Part shown: one piece after another, positions 1-6,273 of the stretch
Layout: each line of letters starts with the position of its first letter
How positions within the stretch are numbered: the first letter of the stretch is position 1
Origin: Deltaproteobacteria bacterium
GTDB taxonomy: Bacteria > Desulfobacterota > Desulfarculia > Adiutricales > Adiutricaceae
Direction: 5' to 3'
NCBI GenBank assembly: GCA_031257955.1
Contig: JAIRNQ010000121.1
Coordinates: 1 to 6,273, forward strand
Length of the DNA stretch: 6,273 nucleotides
Position numbers and translations under genes: made by a program
The notes under the pieces: generated by a model
The model's database searches: none
Seen by the model: the letters and a program-made list of their open reading frames with translations, nothing else
Told to the model about the DNA's origin: nothing

Positions 1-12
1 GTTAAAAAATAG

Positions 13-81
13 GACATTTTAACTTTGCTTAAAAATTTGAGGCGACATTTTAACTTTGCCTAACATACGACATTTTAAATG
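13..81. repeat. Three short direct repeats, likely an insertion-sequence end
   Basis: GACATTTTAACTTTGC occurs exactly at 13-28 and 44-59, and a third, partial copy (GACATTTTAAATG) lies at 69-81. The starts are 31 and 25 bases apart. The third copy sits in a small palindrome (ACATTT-T-AAATGT, 70-82). Several short repeats near a terminus are typical of IS21-type transposon ends, where the transposase binds. That family assignment is from memory and is inference. The repeats stop just where the transposase-like reading frame begins, so this looks like the end of one element joined to the broken remains of another. Confidence 0.45.
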
Positions 82-609
82 TGGTGCAACATTGTATTTG
101 TAACTGACGAACTCGCCCATTATGCAACTATTCTTTTCGAACTGTTTCATTCTGAAGTTCCTGTACCACCCACAGGTAAACGAGGCCGGCCTAGTAAACC
201 AAAATTACAAGTGGATCCTGAATTACAGTATGCAACTGTAAAAAAGACGAGAAAAGAAGGTAAAATAGTAAAAGTTGAACGTAAAATTGTATTTGGAACT
301 ATGCAAAAAATAGAAGAATATTTTCTTAAGAGCCCTAGCTCTAAGATAAATACATCATATATTGAACGTACTAATCTAAGTATGCGTCTTTGGGACCCTT
401 ATTTAAACCGTAAAATAGTTAAATTCGCCCGCAATATTAAATTTTTTGAAGCAAAATTAGCTTTAAATATGTTTAAATACAATTTTGTCAGACAATATTC
501 TACCTTGACCAAACAAGCGGATTCTGTCCCAACAACCCCAGCTATGGCTGCCAAAATTGCAGATCGCCCCTACATCTTCGACGAGCTGCTCAGATTTTCG
601 CATTGTTAA
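79..609 (+). pseudogene. IS1-like transposase, C-terminal part only
   Basis: This 176-residue frame resembles the C-terminal two thirds of an IS1-type DDE transposase, which cuts and joins element ends. The stretch FVTDELAHY (residues 7-15) matches the region around the second catalytic Asp (D10). YIERTNLSMR (94-103) carries the third acidic residue (E96) and the conserved ER-x-N motif. A basic GKRGRPSKPK linker lies between them (33-42), and a TPAMAAKIADRPYIFDELL tail (153-171) resembles the C-terminus of IS1-like transposases. The N-terminal zinc-binding region and first catalytic Asp are missing. An in-frame TAA at 76-78 directly precedes the ATG, and the upstream DNA is transposon-end repeat. 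No ribosome binding site is visible. The gene is AT-rich, unlike the penicillin-binding protein gene downstream. It is most likely an inactive remnant; the exact subfamily is uncertain. Confidence 0.72.
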
Positions 610-614
610 TACAA

Positions 615-636
615 GGTGCACATCACCATTTTTTTT
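615..636 (+). terminator. Weak hairpin plus T-run after the transposase remnant
   Basis: GGTG (615-618) and CACC (624-627) can form a 4-bp stem with a 5-base loop, followed by eight T residues (629-636). It lies a few bases after the transposase stop codon. The stem is short, so this is at best a weak intrinsic terminator. Confidence 0.25.
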
Positions 637-1350
637 AATTTACCCATATTCTTGACGCGTTCACGGAAACCCCACATTGGTGTCCAGAGGTTAGATAACT
701 CTTTGAAAATTAGTGTCTGAGGAAGCCATCAGCGAACTCGGAAGGGGTTTGCGCGATGCCGTCAAACTTGGTACCCTCGATCAGGGTTTTCTGCGATGGC
801 GTCTTTTAAAGAGCGGGGCTTCGTGAGGGCGTCTTTTTTGCCTTCTGAGATCTTGGTATATCGTTGCCATACGCCTGGCTGTACGCGAAGAACCAAAGCC
901 AGACCGGTCAAGAGTTTGCTGGGCGGCTTTGAGAGAAGGTCGCTCCCGTTATGGGGCAATTCGGCCTTAAGGCCGTTTCCAGAGCGGTTGACTGGAAAGC
1001 GGGAAATGAGAAAGAAAGACAATGGCTATCGAGGTCCTAAAATATAGTGGTTTATGATAGTGATGTTGGCCCACTTAATGACCGGGGGACGGTTGTCTCG
1101 GCGATAGAGGTTAATATACTGGTAACTTACCATATTGTTATATGGTTATAACTTGTCTTAAATTGGTATAGGTAATTATTTAGTCTGGAAGTAAACTAGC
1201 TTTAGCTTATAAATTATTTTTTTATGGATTGTAATCTCGCCTACGCTCGCATTCCACTTCACTTGGCTAGACTGAAGATTGATCCTCCAATCCAGTTGTA
1301 GTCATAAGCTTGATTCCATCTAATTTCCACAAAAAAACAACAATTTTTCT
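637..1350. other. Intergenic region without an intact gene; possible decayed coding
   Basis: About 710 bases with no convincing complete gene. From about 700 to 1110 the composition is balanced to GC-rich, and several short open stretches have protein-like content. One is 713-826 (+), reading VSEEAISELGRGLRDAV and onward for 37 residues. Others lie in the frame of 933-1037 (+; includes FGLKAVSRAVDWKAG) and, after one stop in the same frame, 1047-1148 (includes VVYDSDVGPLNDRG). No family was recognised and none has a clear ribosome binding site, so a frameshifted, decayed gene is possible but unproven. From about 1110 to 1350 the DNA is AT-rich with small inverted repeats. No tRNA or rRNA pattern was seen. 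Confidence 0.35.
1130..1145. repeat. Small perfect inverted repeat
   Basis: CCATAT (1130-1135) and ATATGG (1140-1145) are perfect inverted arms around a TGTT loop, in AT-rich DNA. Just upstream is a promoter-like pair, TTGTCT (1093-1098) and TATACT (1115-1120), 16 bases apart, with no gene after it. The repeat could be an operator-like palindrome, but nothing shows function. Confidence 0.25.
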
Positions 1351-1351
1351 C

Positions 1352-1379
1352 TTCACTATCCCGTTCAAATATATATAAT
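1352..1379 (+). promoter_or_regulatory. Candidate sigma70 promoter of the penicillin-binding protein gene
   Basis: A perfect -10 hexamer TATAAT (1374-1379) lies 16 bases after TTCACT (1352-1357), which matches four of six bases of the -35 consensus. A transcript would start near 1386 and carry a leader of about 90 bases. That leader is GC-rich and includes a short hairpin, CCCCG (1410-1414) with CGGGG (1420-1424). The surrounding AT-rich DNA makes chance -10 matches likely. Confidence 0.42.
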
Positions 1380-1466
1380 GGCGATTAGGCCTGACTGACC
1401 AGCCGTTGCCCCCGGGTGACGGGGTAGGCCTTTTCCGGGTCGGCGTTTCCCGCCAGGGCCCACTTT

Positions 1467-1471
1467 GAGGT
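1467..1471 (+). promoter_or_regulatory. Ribosome binding site supporting a TTG start
   Basis: GAGGT lies seven bases before the TTG at 1479-1481. The reading frame is open upstream only back to a TAG at 1425-1427, and no ATG or GTG occurs in between. The TTG with this site is therefore the best start for the long N-terminal extension. Confidence 0.55.
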
Positions 1472-1478
1472 AGTTCGT

Positions 1479-4355
1479 TTGAGGAATTTAAAAGACGGGA
1501 ACAATATACCGGAGATTGACCGCGAGCTGGCCAGGGAGCTGGAGGGGACGGGCGACGGTCTCGATCTGAGCGATCTGTCCGACGGAACGGAGATAGAACC
1601 TTCGCTGGGACCCCAGGCCGCTTTGGGCCCGCTGGAGTTCGTGCCCATCCCCCACCGACCGGCCGGGGAAGCCGCCGGCCCGGAACCGTGCTTGGGCGAG
1701 CCGGATTTGGGCGCGCCGGATTTGGACCAGGCGGGCTATAGAGAGCCGGGCTTGGGCCAGCCGGATTTGGGCGAACCGGATCTTGACGGTTCGGGGCTTT
1801 CGGACGAAGGCGGCTGGGAAGATGGCGACGGGCCCGGCCTCGGCCATGAGACCGAGGGCGAGCCCGAGGGCGGCGCGGAAGGCGGCGGCGGGGGTGAGGG
1901 CGAAGGCGAGGGCGAGGAACCTCGGTTACCCGGGGCGCCCCGGCGGCGGAGTCGGGGGCTGATGTTTAGGCTGTTCGCGTGGGCCTTTTGGACTGGCACC
2001 GGGATTACGCTTTTCGGCCTGCTGGTCGTCTTTCTTTGCTACGCCTACTTTTCCCAAGGGCTCCCGAGCGTGGACGGGCTACGCAATTACCAGCCAAAAA
2101 CCGTCACCTTTTTCTATGGGATCGACGGTCAGGTTATCGGCGAGTACAGCCACGAAAGGCGCATCGTCAAGCCTCTTTCGGCCATGCCCGAGTCGTTGAA
2201 GCAAGCCTATTTGGCCACCGAAGACGCCAATTTTTACCAGCACGGGGGCATTAACCCGGTGGCCATCGTCAGGGCGGCCTACAACACCGTTTTTCAGGAC
2301 CATCTCCAGGGCGGTTCGACCATCACCCAGCAGTTGGTGCGTTCGTTTCTGCTCTCCAACGAGCGCAAAATTGAGCGCAAAATCAAGGAGATGATTTTGG
2401 CCTTCCGGTTAGAGGCCGTGCTAAACAAGGACCAAATATTTGAGCTTTACCTCAACCAAATTTACTTGGGCCAAGGGGCTTACGGAGTCGAGGCGGCGGC
2501 GCTGACTTATTTCGATAAGCACGTCGAGCAACTGACGGTGGCCGAATCGGCCATGCTGGCCGGGATCACCCAGTCGCCCCACGGCAAAAATCCGGTAACC
2601 CGGCCCGACGAAGCCAGGCGCCGCCAACTATACGCTTTGAGCCGCATGCGGGCCGTGGGTTTCCTGACGGCCGAGCAGGAGCGGGAAGCCGCCGACGAGA
2701 TACTGATCGTGGTCGGGGAGAGGCCCAATCCCAATACCACCGTGGCCCCCTACTTCACCGAGCACGTCAGGCGGATTCTGGCCGAAAAATTCGGCGAGGA
2801 GAGCCTCTACAACGACGGTTGGAAGGTCTACACCACCCTTAGCCCCAAGGACCAGGAGGCGGCCGACGCGGCCGTGGCCAGGGGCTTGTGGGAGTACGCC
2901 CGCCGGAGAGGCTTTAGGGGCCCGGTCCTTAAACTGGGCGACCAAAGCGAGATCGCGGCCTTTAGGGCCCAGGTGGACAAGAAACTGGGCAAATCCGCCC
3001 TGGTCCACAACAAACTCTATCAAGCGGTTATTTTGGAACTTACCGAAAACCAGGGCCTTAAGGTGGCCGTGGGCAATTTCGTCGGCGACATAAGCAAAAA
3101 AAACCTGGAATGGATTTTGCCCAAAGGGGCCCTGGCCAAACAGTTGGCCCCCGGTGACGTGGTCTGGGTCAGGCTGGCCCCGCCGGAAGAACGCTCCGAC
3201 GATCCGGTGGACAAGCAAGCGGCTTTGGCCAGCATTGCCAGCGGCGGCGGGGGGGCCTCGCTGGCTTTCATCCTTGAGCAACGCACCGACGTCCAGGCCG
3301 CCCTGTTGTCGATGGATCTTTCCGACGGGGGGGTCAGGGCCATGGTCGGGGGCCGGGATTTCGGCGAAAGCCAATTCAACCGGGCCACCCAAAGCCAGCG
3401 CCAACCGGGCTCTTCCTTCAAACCCATAGTTTACACGGCGGCCATGGACAACGGCTTTACCCCTGGCTCGGTTATGATCGACGGCCCGGTGGTCATTGAC
3501 GACGCCGGCTCGCAAAAACGCTGGAAGCCCCTTAACTCCGACCAAAAGTTTCTGGGGCCCATGACCCTTTACAACGCCCTGGTGGCTTCCCGGAACCTGG
3601 TTTCGGTTAAAGTTTTGGAACGCATGGGCTTTGAGGCCTTGGACAAAACGGCCTGGGATCTGGGCATAAAAACCACCCTGCCCCACAGCCCGCCGGTGGC
3701 CCTAGGGGCCCACGGGGTGACCATGCCCGAGATGATCACCGCCTACTCGGCCTTCCCCAACCTGGGCCTGAGGGTCGAGCCCCGTTACATCACCCGCATA
3801 GAAGACAGAAACGGTAACGTCGTCGAGACCTTCGACCCGTTGTTTTATCGGGCCATCAGCCCGGCCACGGCCTGCGTCCTCACCTCCATGCTCAGAGGCG
3901 TGGTGGCCCAGGGCACCGGGACCTCGGTAAAACCCTTAAACCGTCCGGTGGGCGGCAAAACCGGCACCACCAACGACGCCTCGGACGCTTGGTTTGTGGG
4001 CTTTACCCCGGAATACGTGACCGCCGTCTGGATGGGCACCGACGAGCTCAAACCCAGGGCCGTTGGCGAAGTGGGCGGGCGAGCCTCTGGCCCCATCTTC
4101 CTCTACTATATGCGGGACATCCTAAAAGACGTACCAATTAAGGACTTTACCGTGCCCGATGACGCAATCATGACTCCTGGCGGGGCTTTCGGGATCTGCT
4201 ACAAGAAAGACTCAGTAGGAACCGGCATATCGGAGACGGTCCTGAACAGTACTCCCGAGGAGGATTTCCTTAAACAAGATTTGGAAGACGAATTCGGCGG
4301 CTTCGGGAGCGAGGAGGACTACACCAACCTTCTGCCCGCGGCCACCTCCCTCTAA
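1479..4355 (+). CDS. mrcA: Class A penicillin-binding protein 1A (bifunctional transglycosylase/transpeptidase)
   Basis: A 958-residue inner-membrane enzyme that polymerises lipid II into glycan strands and cross-links their peptides in the periplasm. Residues 1-160 are cytoplasmic, acidic and Gly/Glu-rich, ending in a basic PRRRSR (153-158) before one membrane segment (about 163-191). The family 51 glycosyltransferase domain follows, with catalytic Glu248 in TEDANFYQHGG and GGSTITQQL at 278-286. An OB-like insert lies at about 510-570. The transpeptidase domain has the nucleophile Ser645 in SSFK (645-648), the SRN triad (704-706) and KTGT (827-830). All key motifs are intact. The gene starts with TTG at 1479, preceded by GAGGT. 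It stands alone between a candidate promoter and a strong terminator, so it is probably monocistronic. The long N-terminal extension is unusual, since PBP1A proteins normally have only a short cytoplasmic tail. The next good start, Met162 at the membrane segment, would remove it. Confidence 0.96.
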   Translation: MRNLKDGNNIPEIDRELARELEGTGDGLDLSDLSDGTEIEPSLGPQAALGPLEFVPIPHRPAGEAAGPEPCLGEPDLGAPDLDQAGYREPGLGQPDLGEPDLDGSGLSDEGGWEDGDGPGLGHETEGEPEGGAEGGGGGEGEGEGEEPRLPGAPRRRSRGLMFRLFAWAFWTGTGITLFGLLVVFLCYAYFSQGLPSVDGLRNYQPKTVTFFYGIDGQVIGEYSHERRIVKPLSAMPESLKQAYLATEDANFYQHGGINPVAIVRAAYNTVFQDHLQGGSTITQQLVRSFLLSNERKIERKIKEMILAFRLEAVLNKDQIFELYLNQIYLGQGAYGVEAAALTYFDKHVEQLTVAESAMLAGITQSPHGKNPVTRPDEARRRQLYALSRMRAVGFLTAEQEREAADEILIVVGERPNPNTTVAPYFTEHVRRILAEKFGEESLYNDGWKVYTTLSPKDQEAADAAVARGLWEYARRRGFRGPVLKLGDQSEIAAFRAQVDKKLGKSALVHNKLYQAVILELTENQGLKVAVGNFVGDISKKNLEWILPKGALAKQLAPGDVVWVRLAPPEERSDDPVDKQAALASIASGGGGASLAFILEQRTDVQAALLSMDLSDGGVRAMVGGRDFGESQFNRATQSQRQPGSSFKPIVYTAAMDNGFTPGSVMIDGPVVIDDAGSQKRWKPLNSDQKFLGPMTLYNALVASRNLVSVKVLERMGFEALDKTAWDLGIKTTLPHSPPVALGAHGVTMPEMITAYSAFPNLGLRVEPRYITRIEDRNGNVVETFDPLFYRAISPATACVLTSMLRGVVAQGTGTSVKPLNRPVGGKTGTTNDASDAWFVGFTPEYVTAVWMGTDELKPRAVGEVGGRASGPIFLYYMRDILKDVPIKDFTVPDDAIMTPGGAFGICYKKDSVGTGISETVLNSTPEEDFLKQDLEDEFGGFGSEEDYTNLLPAATSL
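1691..1790 (+). repeat. 60-bp tandem duplication inside the penicillin-binding protein gene
   Basis: CTTGGGCGAGCCGGATTTGG at 1691 recurs with one change exactly 60 bases later at 1751, and about 32 of the first 40 bases match between copies. It encodes a 20-residue period (residues 72-91 and 92-111) in which L-G-x-P-D-L-G-x-P-D-L-D is kept. The second half of each unit has diverged. Within each unit there is also a 5-residue repeat of the LGxPD type. The repeat lies wholly within the cytoplasmic extension. Confidence 0.8.
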
Positions 4356-4415
4356 ACAGCGAGCCTCCAAAAGCCAAGCCCGCCGCGACTTCCGGGAGGC
4401 CGATGGACAATCGAT

Positions 4416-4452
4416 AAAAAAGCGCCCCAGACGCGATCTGGGGCGCTTTTTT
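4416..4452 (+). terminator. Strong intrinsic terminator of the penicillin-binding protein gene
   Basis: Two perfect 16-base inverted arms (4416-4431 and 4437-4452) flank a CGCGA loop. The core GCGCCCCAGA pairs with TCTGGGGCGC, with six A residues before and six T residues after. It lies 60 bases past the stop codon. The A-tract on the left makes it potentially bidirectional. Its last T is directly followed by the first base of the group II intron. Confidence 0.93.
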
Positions 4453-4833
4453 GTGTGCCCGGCATGGGCGTTAACTAGAGCGGTGAAACGTCCGCTCCAG
4501 ACTTTGCAGTGGGAACTGTAGCTAATGGCAAGAGGTCCATCGTGAGGTGGGGCCTGAAAGAAGCCGGAGGCAAAGGATCGGCCCGACGAACAGAAATCTC
4601 ATATAAGGCCCGTTGAAGCGGACGAGCTTGCAAAACAAAGCAAAGTCCAACACTGCACGAACTTCAATAGGGTAAATGAGGCGGGTATATGATCCGAAAG
4701 TTAACGCTCTTACCCGGGGAGATCTCACGGGGCTACCGCAAGGGGCAAGCCACTCAGTAATGGGGGGTTTGAACCGTGAGAAGTCAGCAGAGGTCATAGT
4801 ATCGTTCCGAAACTGGGAGAGAAGGACCGAACA
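4453..4833 (+). ncRNA. Group II intron 5' ribozyme region (domains I to IV)
   Basis: These 381 bases precede the maturase and contain no gene of their own. Visible structure includes the opening stem (4457-4460 with 4466-4469) and a hairpin GAGCGG (4478-4483) with CCGCTC (4492-4497). A block at 4778-4801 containing GAAGTCAGCAGAGGTCATAG recalls a segment conserved just upstream of the maturase in many bacterial group II introns, by memory. Short open frames on both strands here are by-products of the RNA structure. Domain boundaries cannot be set without folding. Confidence 0.75.
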
Positions 4834-6063
4834 ATGGAGTCCACGACTCAACAAGGAGACAACATGCGAAGAGAGCAGAAAACCGCCACGGCGGGCTGCC
4901 CCGGGGAGGATAGGCTGGAAGTCGAAGATAACCGGGGAGTGCGGAGTGTGAGGTCGGACGAAGGGGGAACCGTGGATCAATGCCAAACTGACCTGATGGA
5001 GCAGATCCTGGATGGGGAAAACCTAGACAGGGCATACCGGAAGGTAAAGGAGAATAAAGGTGCACCAGGTATAGATAAGATGACAGTCGAAGAGTTGTTG
5101 CCTTACCTGAAGAGGCATAAAGATGAGATTGTCGGGAAGATACTCAATGGAAGCTACAGACCCAAACCGGTACGTAGAGTCGAAATACCTAAACCCGATG
5201 GGGGAGTGAGATTATTGGGAGTGCCAACAGTGCTGGACAGGTTCGTCCAGCAGGCGACGGCCCAGGTCTTAAGCCCCATTTTCGAGGAAACCTTTTCAGA
5301 GTACAGTTATGGGTTTCGCCCCGAAAGGAGCGCCCATGACGCATTGTTACAGGTTAAAAGGTATTTTGATGAAGGCTACGAGTATGTAGTTGATATCGAT
5401 TTGGCAAAATACTTCGATACAGTAAACCATGATAAGCTTATTAATATGCTGAGGGAGGTAGTGAAGGACGAAAGAGTCATAAGATTAATACGCCGATTTC
5501 TAATCAGTGGCGTTATGATAGGAGGCTTAGTCCATGCTACAGAAGAAGGTGTTCCACAGGGAGGACCTCTTTCACCACTACTGAGCAACATATACCTGAC
5601 AAAATTCGATCGAATACTAGAGGATAGGGGCCTCAGATTCGCAAGGTATGCCGACGACTGCAACATCTACGTGAAATCCCAGAGGGCCGCAGAAAGGGTG
5701 ATGGTGTCCGCAACCAACTTCCTGGAAAAGACCCTCAAACTCAAGGTTAACCAGGACAAGAGTCAGGTTGGCTCCCCAAAGAGGTTGAAATTCCTTGGCT
5801 TCACTCTGTGGAAGATCAAGGACAAATCGGGAATAGGGGTTCACAAAAAGAGCAAGAAACGATTCCAAGATAAGGTTCGCAAGATCACGAAAAGGAATCG
5901 TGGACGGAGTATCGATGCCATTCTAGGAGAGCTGAAACGATACACGGTAGGTTGGCTAGCGTATTATCGCTTGGCAAATATGAAATCGTGGCTTAATAGT
6001 ATGGACTCATGTCCAAAAATGATGGTCAGAAACGTAATTTTAACAGTTTTTATAGTAATTTAG
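4834..6063 (+). CDS. ltrA: Group II intron reverse transcriptase/maturase, C-terminus replaced
   Basis: The intron-encoded protein assists splicing and copies intron RNA into DNA at the target site. Within its 409 residues, the reverse transcriptase core runs from about 55 to 325. It includes KGAPGID (75-81), RRVEIPKPDGGVRLLG (114-129), motif A VDIDLAKYFD (186-195), PQGGPLSPLLSNIYL (241-255) and the active-site YADD (272-275). The maturase/thumb region follows, with KLKVNQDKS (302-310) and LKFLGF (318-323). GWLAYYRLANMKSWLNSMDS (373-392) is the last native part. Relatives continue with an IRRRLR-type helix and roughly 70 more residues, but here 17 unrelated residues lead to a TAG. No endonuclease domain is seen, as expected for group IIC-type proteins. 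An alternative start at 4864 has a better ribosome binding site. The protein is probably impaired in splicing. Confidence 0.9.
   Translation: MESTTQQGDNMRREQKTATAGCPGEDRLEVEDNRGVRSVRSDEGGTVDQCQTDLMEQILDGENLDRAYRKVKENKGAPGIDKMTVEELLPYLKRHKDEIVGKILNGSYRPKPVRRVEIPKPDGGVRLLGVPTVLDRFVQQATAQVLSPIFEETFSEYSYGFRPERSAHDALLQVKRYFDEGYEYVVDIDLAKYFDTVNHDKLINMLREVVKDERVIRLIRRFLISGVMIGGLVHATEEGVPQGGPLSPLLSNIYLTKFDRILEDRGLRFARYADDCNIYVKSQRAAERVMVSATNFLEKTLKLKVNQDKSQVGSPKRLKFLGFTLWKIKDKSGIGVHKKSKKRFQDKVRKITKRNRGRSIDAILGELKRYTVGWLAYYRLANMKSWLNSMDSCPKMMVRNVILTVFIVI
4853..4858 (+). promoter_or_regulatory. Ribosome binding site for an alternative maturase start
   Basis: AAGGAG lies five bases before the ATG at 4864-4866, in frame with the maturase and ten codons inside it. 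The upstream ATG at 4834 has GAAGGA (4821-4826) seven bases before it. Both are plausible starts, and the downstream pair matches the consensus better. Confidence 0.45.
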
Positions 6064-6273
6064 AGTAAAAAAAAAATTTTTTCAAAAAAATCATTTGTGT
6101 TTTGTGAAAAAATGCGGGTCAGAATTCGGAGTGTGTGTTATTTTTGGGGGTTGTGAAAATTTTGTTGTGTTTTGGAGCATTTTCTCACTTTGCCGAAGGT
6201 TTCGACAAGCTATACTACTGATATAATGAACGAAGGGAAAATTTCTAAATTTAGCATACATAACAAAAACACA
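6010..6273. other. AT-rich DNA interrupting the intron, possible insertion-sequence end
   Basis: Maturase similarity stops at about 6010, and the composition drops sharply to AT-rich. The stretch contains A10T6 (6067-6082) followed by a further A-run. TTGTGTTTTG occurs at 6095-6104 and 6165-6174, and TTGTGAAAA at 6102-6110 and 6151-6159. A short frame at 6009-6068 (MSKNDGQKRNFNSFYSNLE) has no ribosome binding site and is probably chance. No matching terminal inverted repeat can be tested because the other end is outside the window. An inserted element is the simplest explanation; a recombination junction is the alternative. Confidence 0.4.
6226..6273 (+). CDS. Possible start of an unidentified gene, runs off the window
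   Basis: An ATG at 6226 opens 16 codons (MNEGKISKFSIHNKNT) without a stop up to the window edge. There is no recognisable ribosome binding site. A TATAAT at 6222-6227 overlaps the ATG, and a TATACT at 6211-6216 is an alternative -10 element, with no good -35 for either. If the flank is an insertion sequence, this could be its transposase start. The sequence is too short to identify. Confidence 0.2.
   Translation, partial: MNEGKISKFSIHNKNT

Larger units (their letters stand above)
4453..6009 (+). mobile_element. Group II intron, 3'-truncated in this window
   Basis: A self-splicing retroelement with its maturase gene. The 5' end GTGTG (4453-4457) fits the group II GUGYG consensus and is followed by GCCC-GGCAT-GGGC, which pairs as the first stem. 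The ribozyme region and an intron reverse transcriptase gene follow in the same orientation. Similarity to intron sequence ends at about 6010 inside the maturase gene. No domain V or VI hairpin or 3' splice site was found before the window end. Insertion directly behind a terminator hairpin is the known habit of group IIC introns, and the maturase resembles that class or its relatives. The class assignment is inference. The copy is either inactive or split by a later insertion. Confidence 0.85.

Noticed and set aside
762..1047. Overlapping open frames of about 85 codons on both strands
   Set aside because: Neither product is recognisable, no ribosome binding site is seen, and the two exclude each other. 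The region is described as possible decayed coding instead.
1386..1432. GC-rich leader before the penicillin-binding protein considered as a riboswitch or attenuator
   Set aside because: Only a 5-bp stem and two AGGCCT palindromes are seen. No T-run and no known riboswitch core were recognised.
1691..1790. Repeat block considered as a CRISPR or regulatory array
   Set aside because: The period is 60 bases with only two copies, has no spacer structure, and keeps the reading frame as a 20-residue protein repeat.
2628..3686. Long open frame of 352 codons on the minus strand inside the penicillin-binding protein gene
   Set aside because: It is antisense to a gene with all catalytic motifs intact, its product has no recognisable motif, and long antisense frames are common in GC-rich genes.
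4522..4986. Minus-strand open frame of 154 codons over the intron 5' region
   Set aside because: It is antisense to the group II ribozyme and the start of the maturase. Such shadow frames are a known by-product of intron RNA sequence.
6009..6068. Short open frame MSKNDGQKRNFNSFYSNLE at the intron junction
   Set aside because: It is nineteen codons long with no ribosome binding site, overlaps the maturase frame and has no known relative. Probably chance.

Overview
The window is a mosaic. One well-preserved, GC-rich housekeeping gene, a class A penicillin-binding protein of the PBP1A type, sits between AT-richer or mid-GC mobile DNA. Its GC-rich codon use and its glycosyltransferase and transpeptidase sequence suggest a Gram-negative host, possibly a deltaproteobacterium (Desulfobacterota). 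That placement is an impression from the protein and cannot be proven here. Relics of at least three kinds of mobile DNA in 6 kb point to a genome with heavy insertion-sequence and intron load.

Layout. Positions 1-90 hold three short direct repeats (GACATTTTAACTTTGC type) that look like the end of an insertion sequence, perhaps IS21-like. From 79 to 609 there is the C-terminal part of an IS1-like DDE transposase whose first half is missing. Positions 610-1350 hold no convincing intact gene: first a weak hairpin with a T-run, then a GC-balanced stretch with short open segments that may be a decayed gene, then AT-rich DNA. A candidate sigma70 promoter (1352-1379), a GC-rich leader and a GAGGT ribosome binding site lead to the penicillin-binding protein gene (1479-4355, TTG start). 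That protein has an unusual acidic, repeat-containing cytoplasmic N-terminus of about 160 residues. A perfect 16-bp terminator hairpin follows (4416-4452).

A group II intron begins at the very first base after the terminator's 3' arm (GTGTG at 4453). Its 5' ribozyme region (4453-4833) and most of its reverse transcriptase/maturase gene (from 4834) are present. The maturase frame runs into unrelated AT-rich DNA at about 6010. The end of the maturase, ribozyme domains V and VI and the 3' splice site are therefore absent from the window, so the intron is broken or split here. The last 260 bases are AT-rich, contain short repeats and end in a short open frame that leaves the window.

Function. 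The only clear cellular function is peptidoglycan polymerisation and cross-linking by the penicillin-binding protein, which appears to be a single-gene transcription unit. The intron seems to use that unit's terminator as a landing site that spares the gene, as is known for group IIC introns. I did not find a previously undescribed multi-gene system. The most unusual items are the acidic repeat extension of the penicillin-binding protein and the exact terminator-intron junction.
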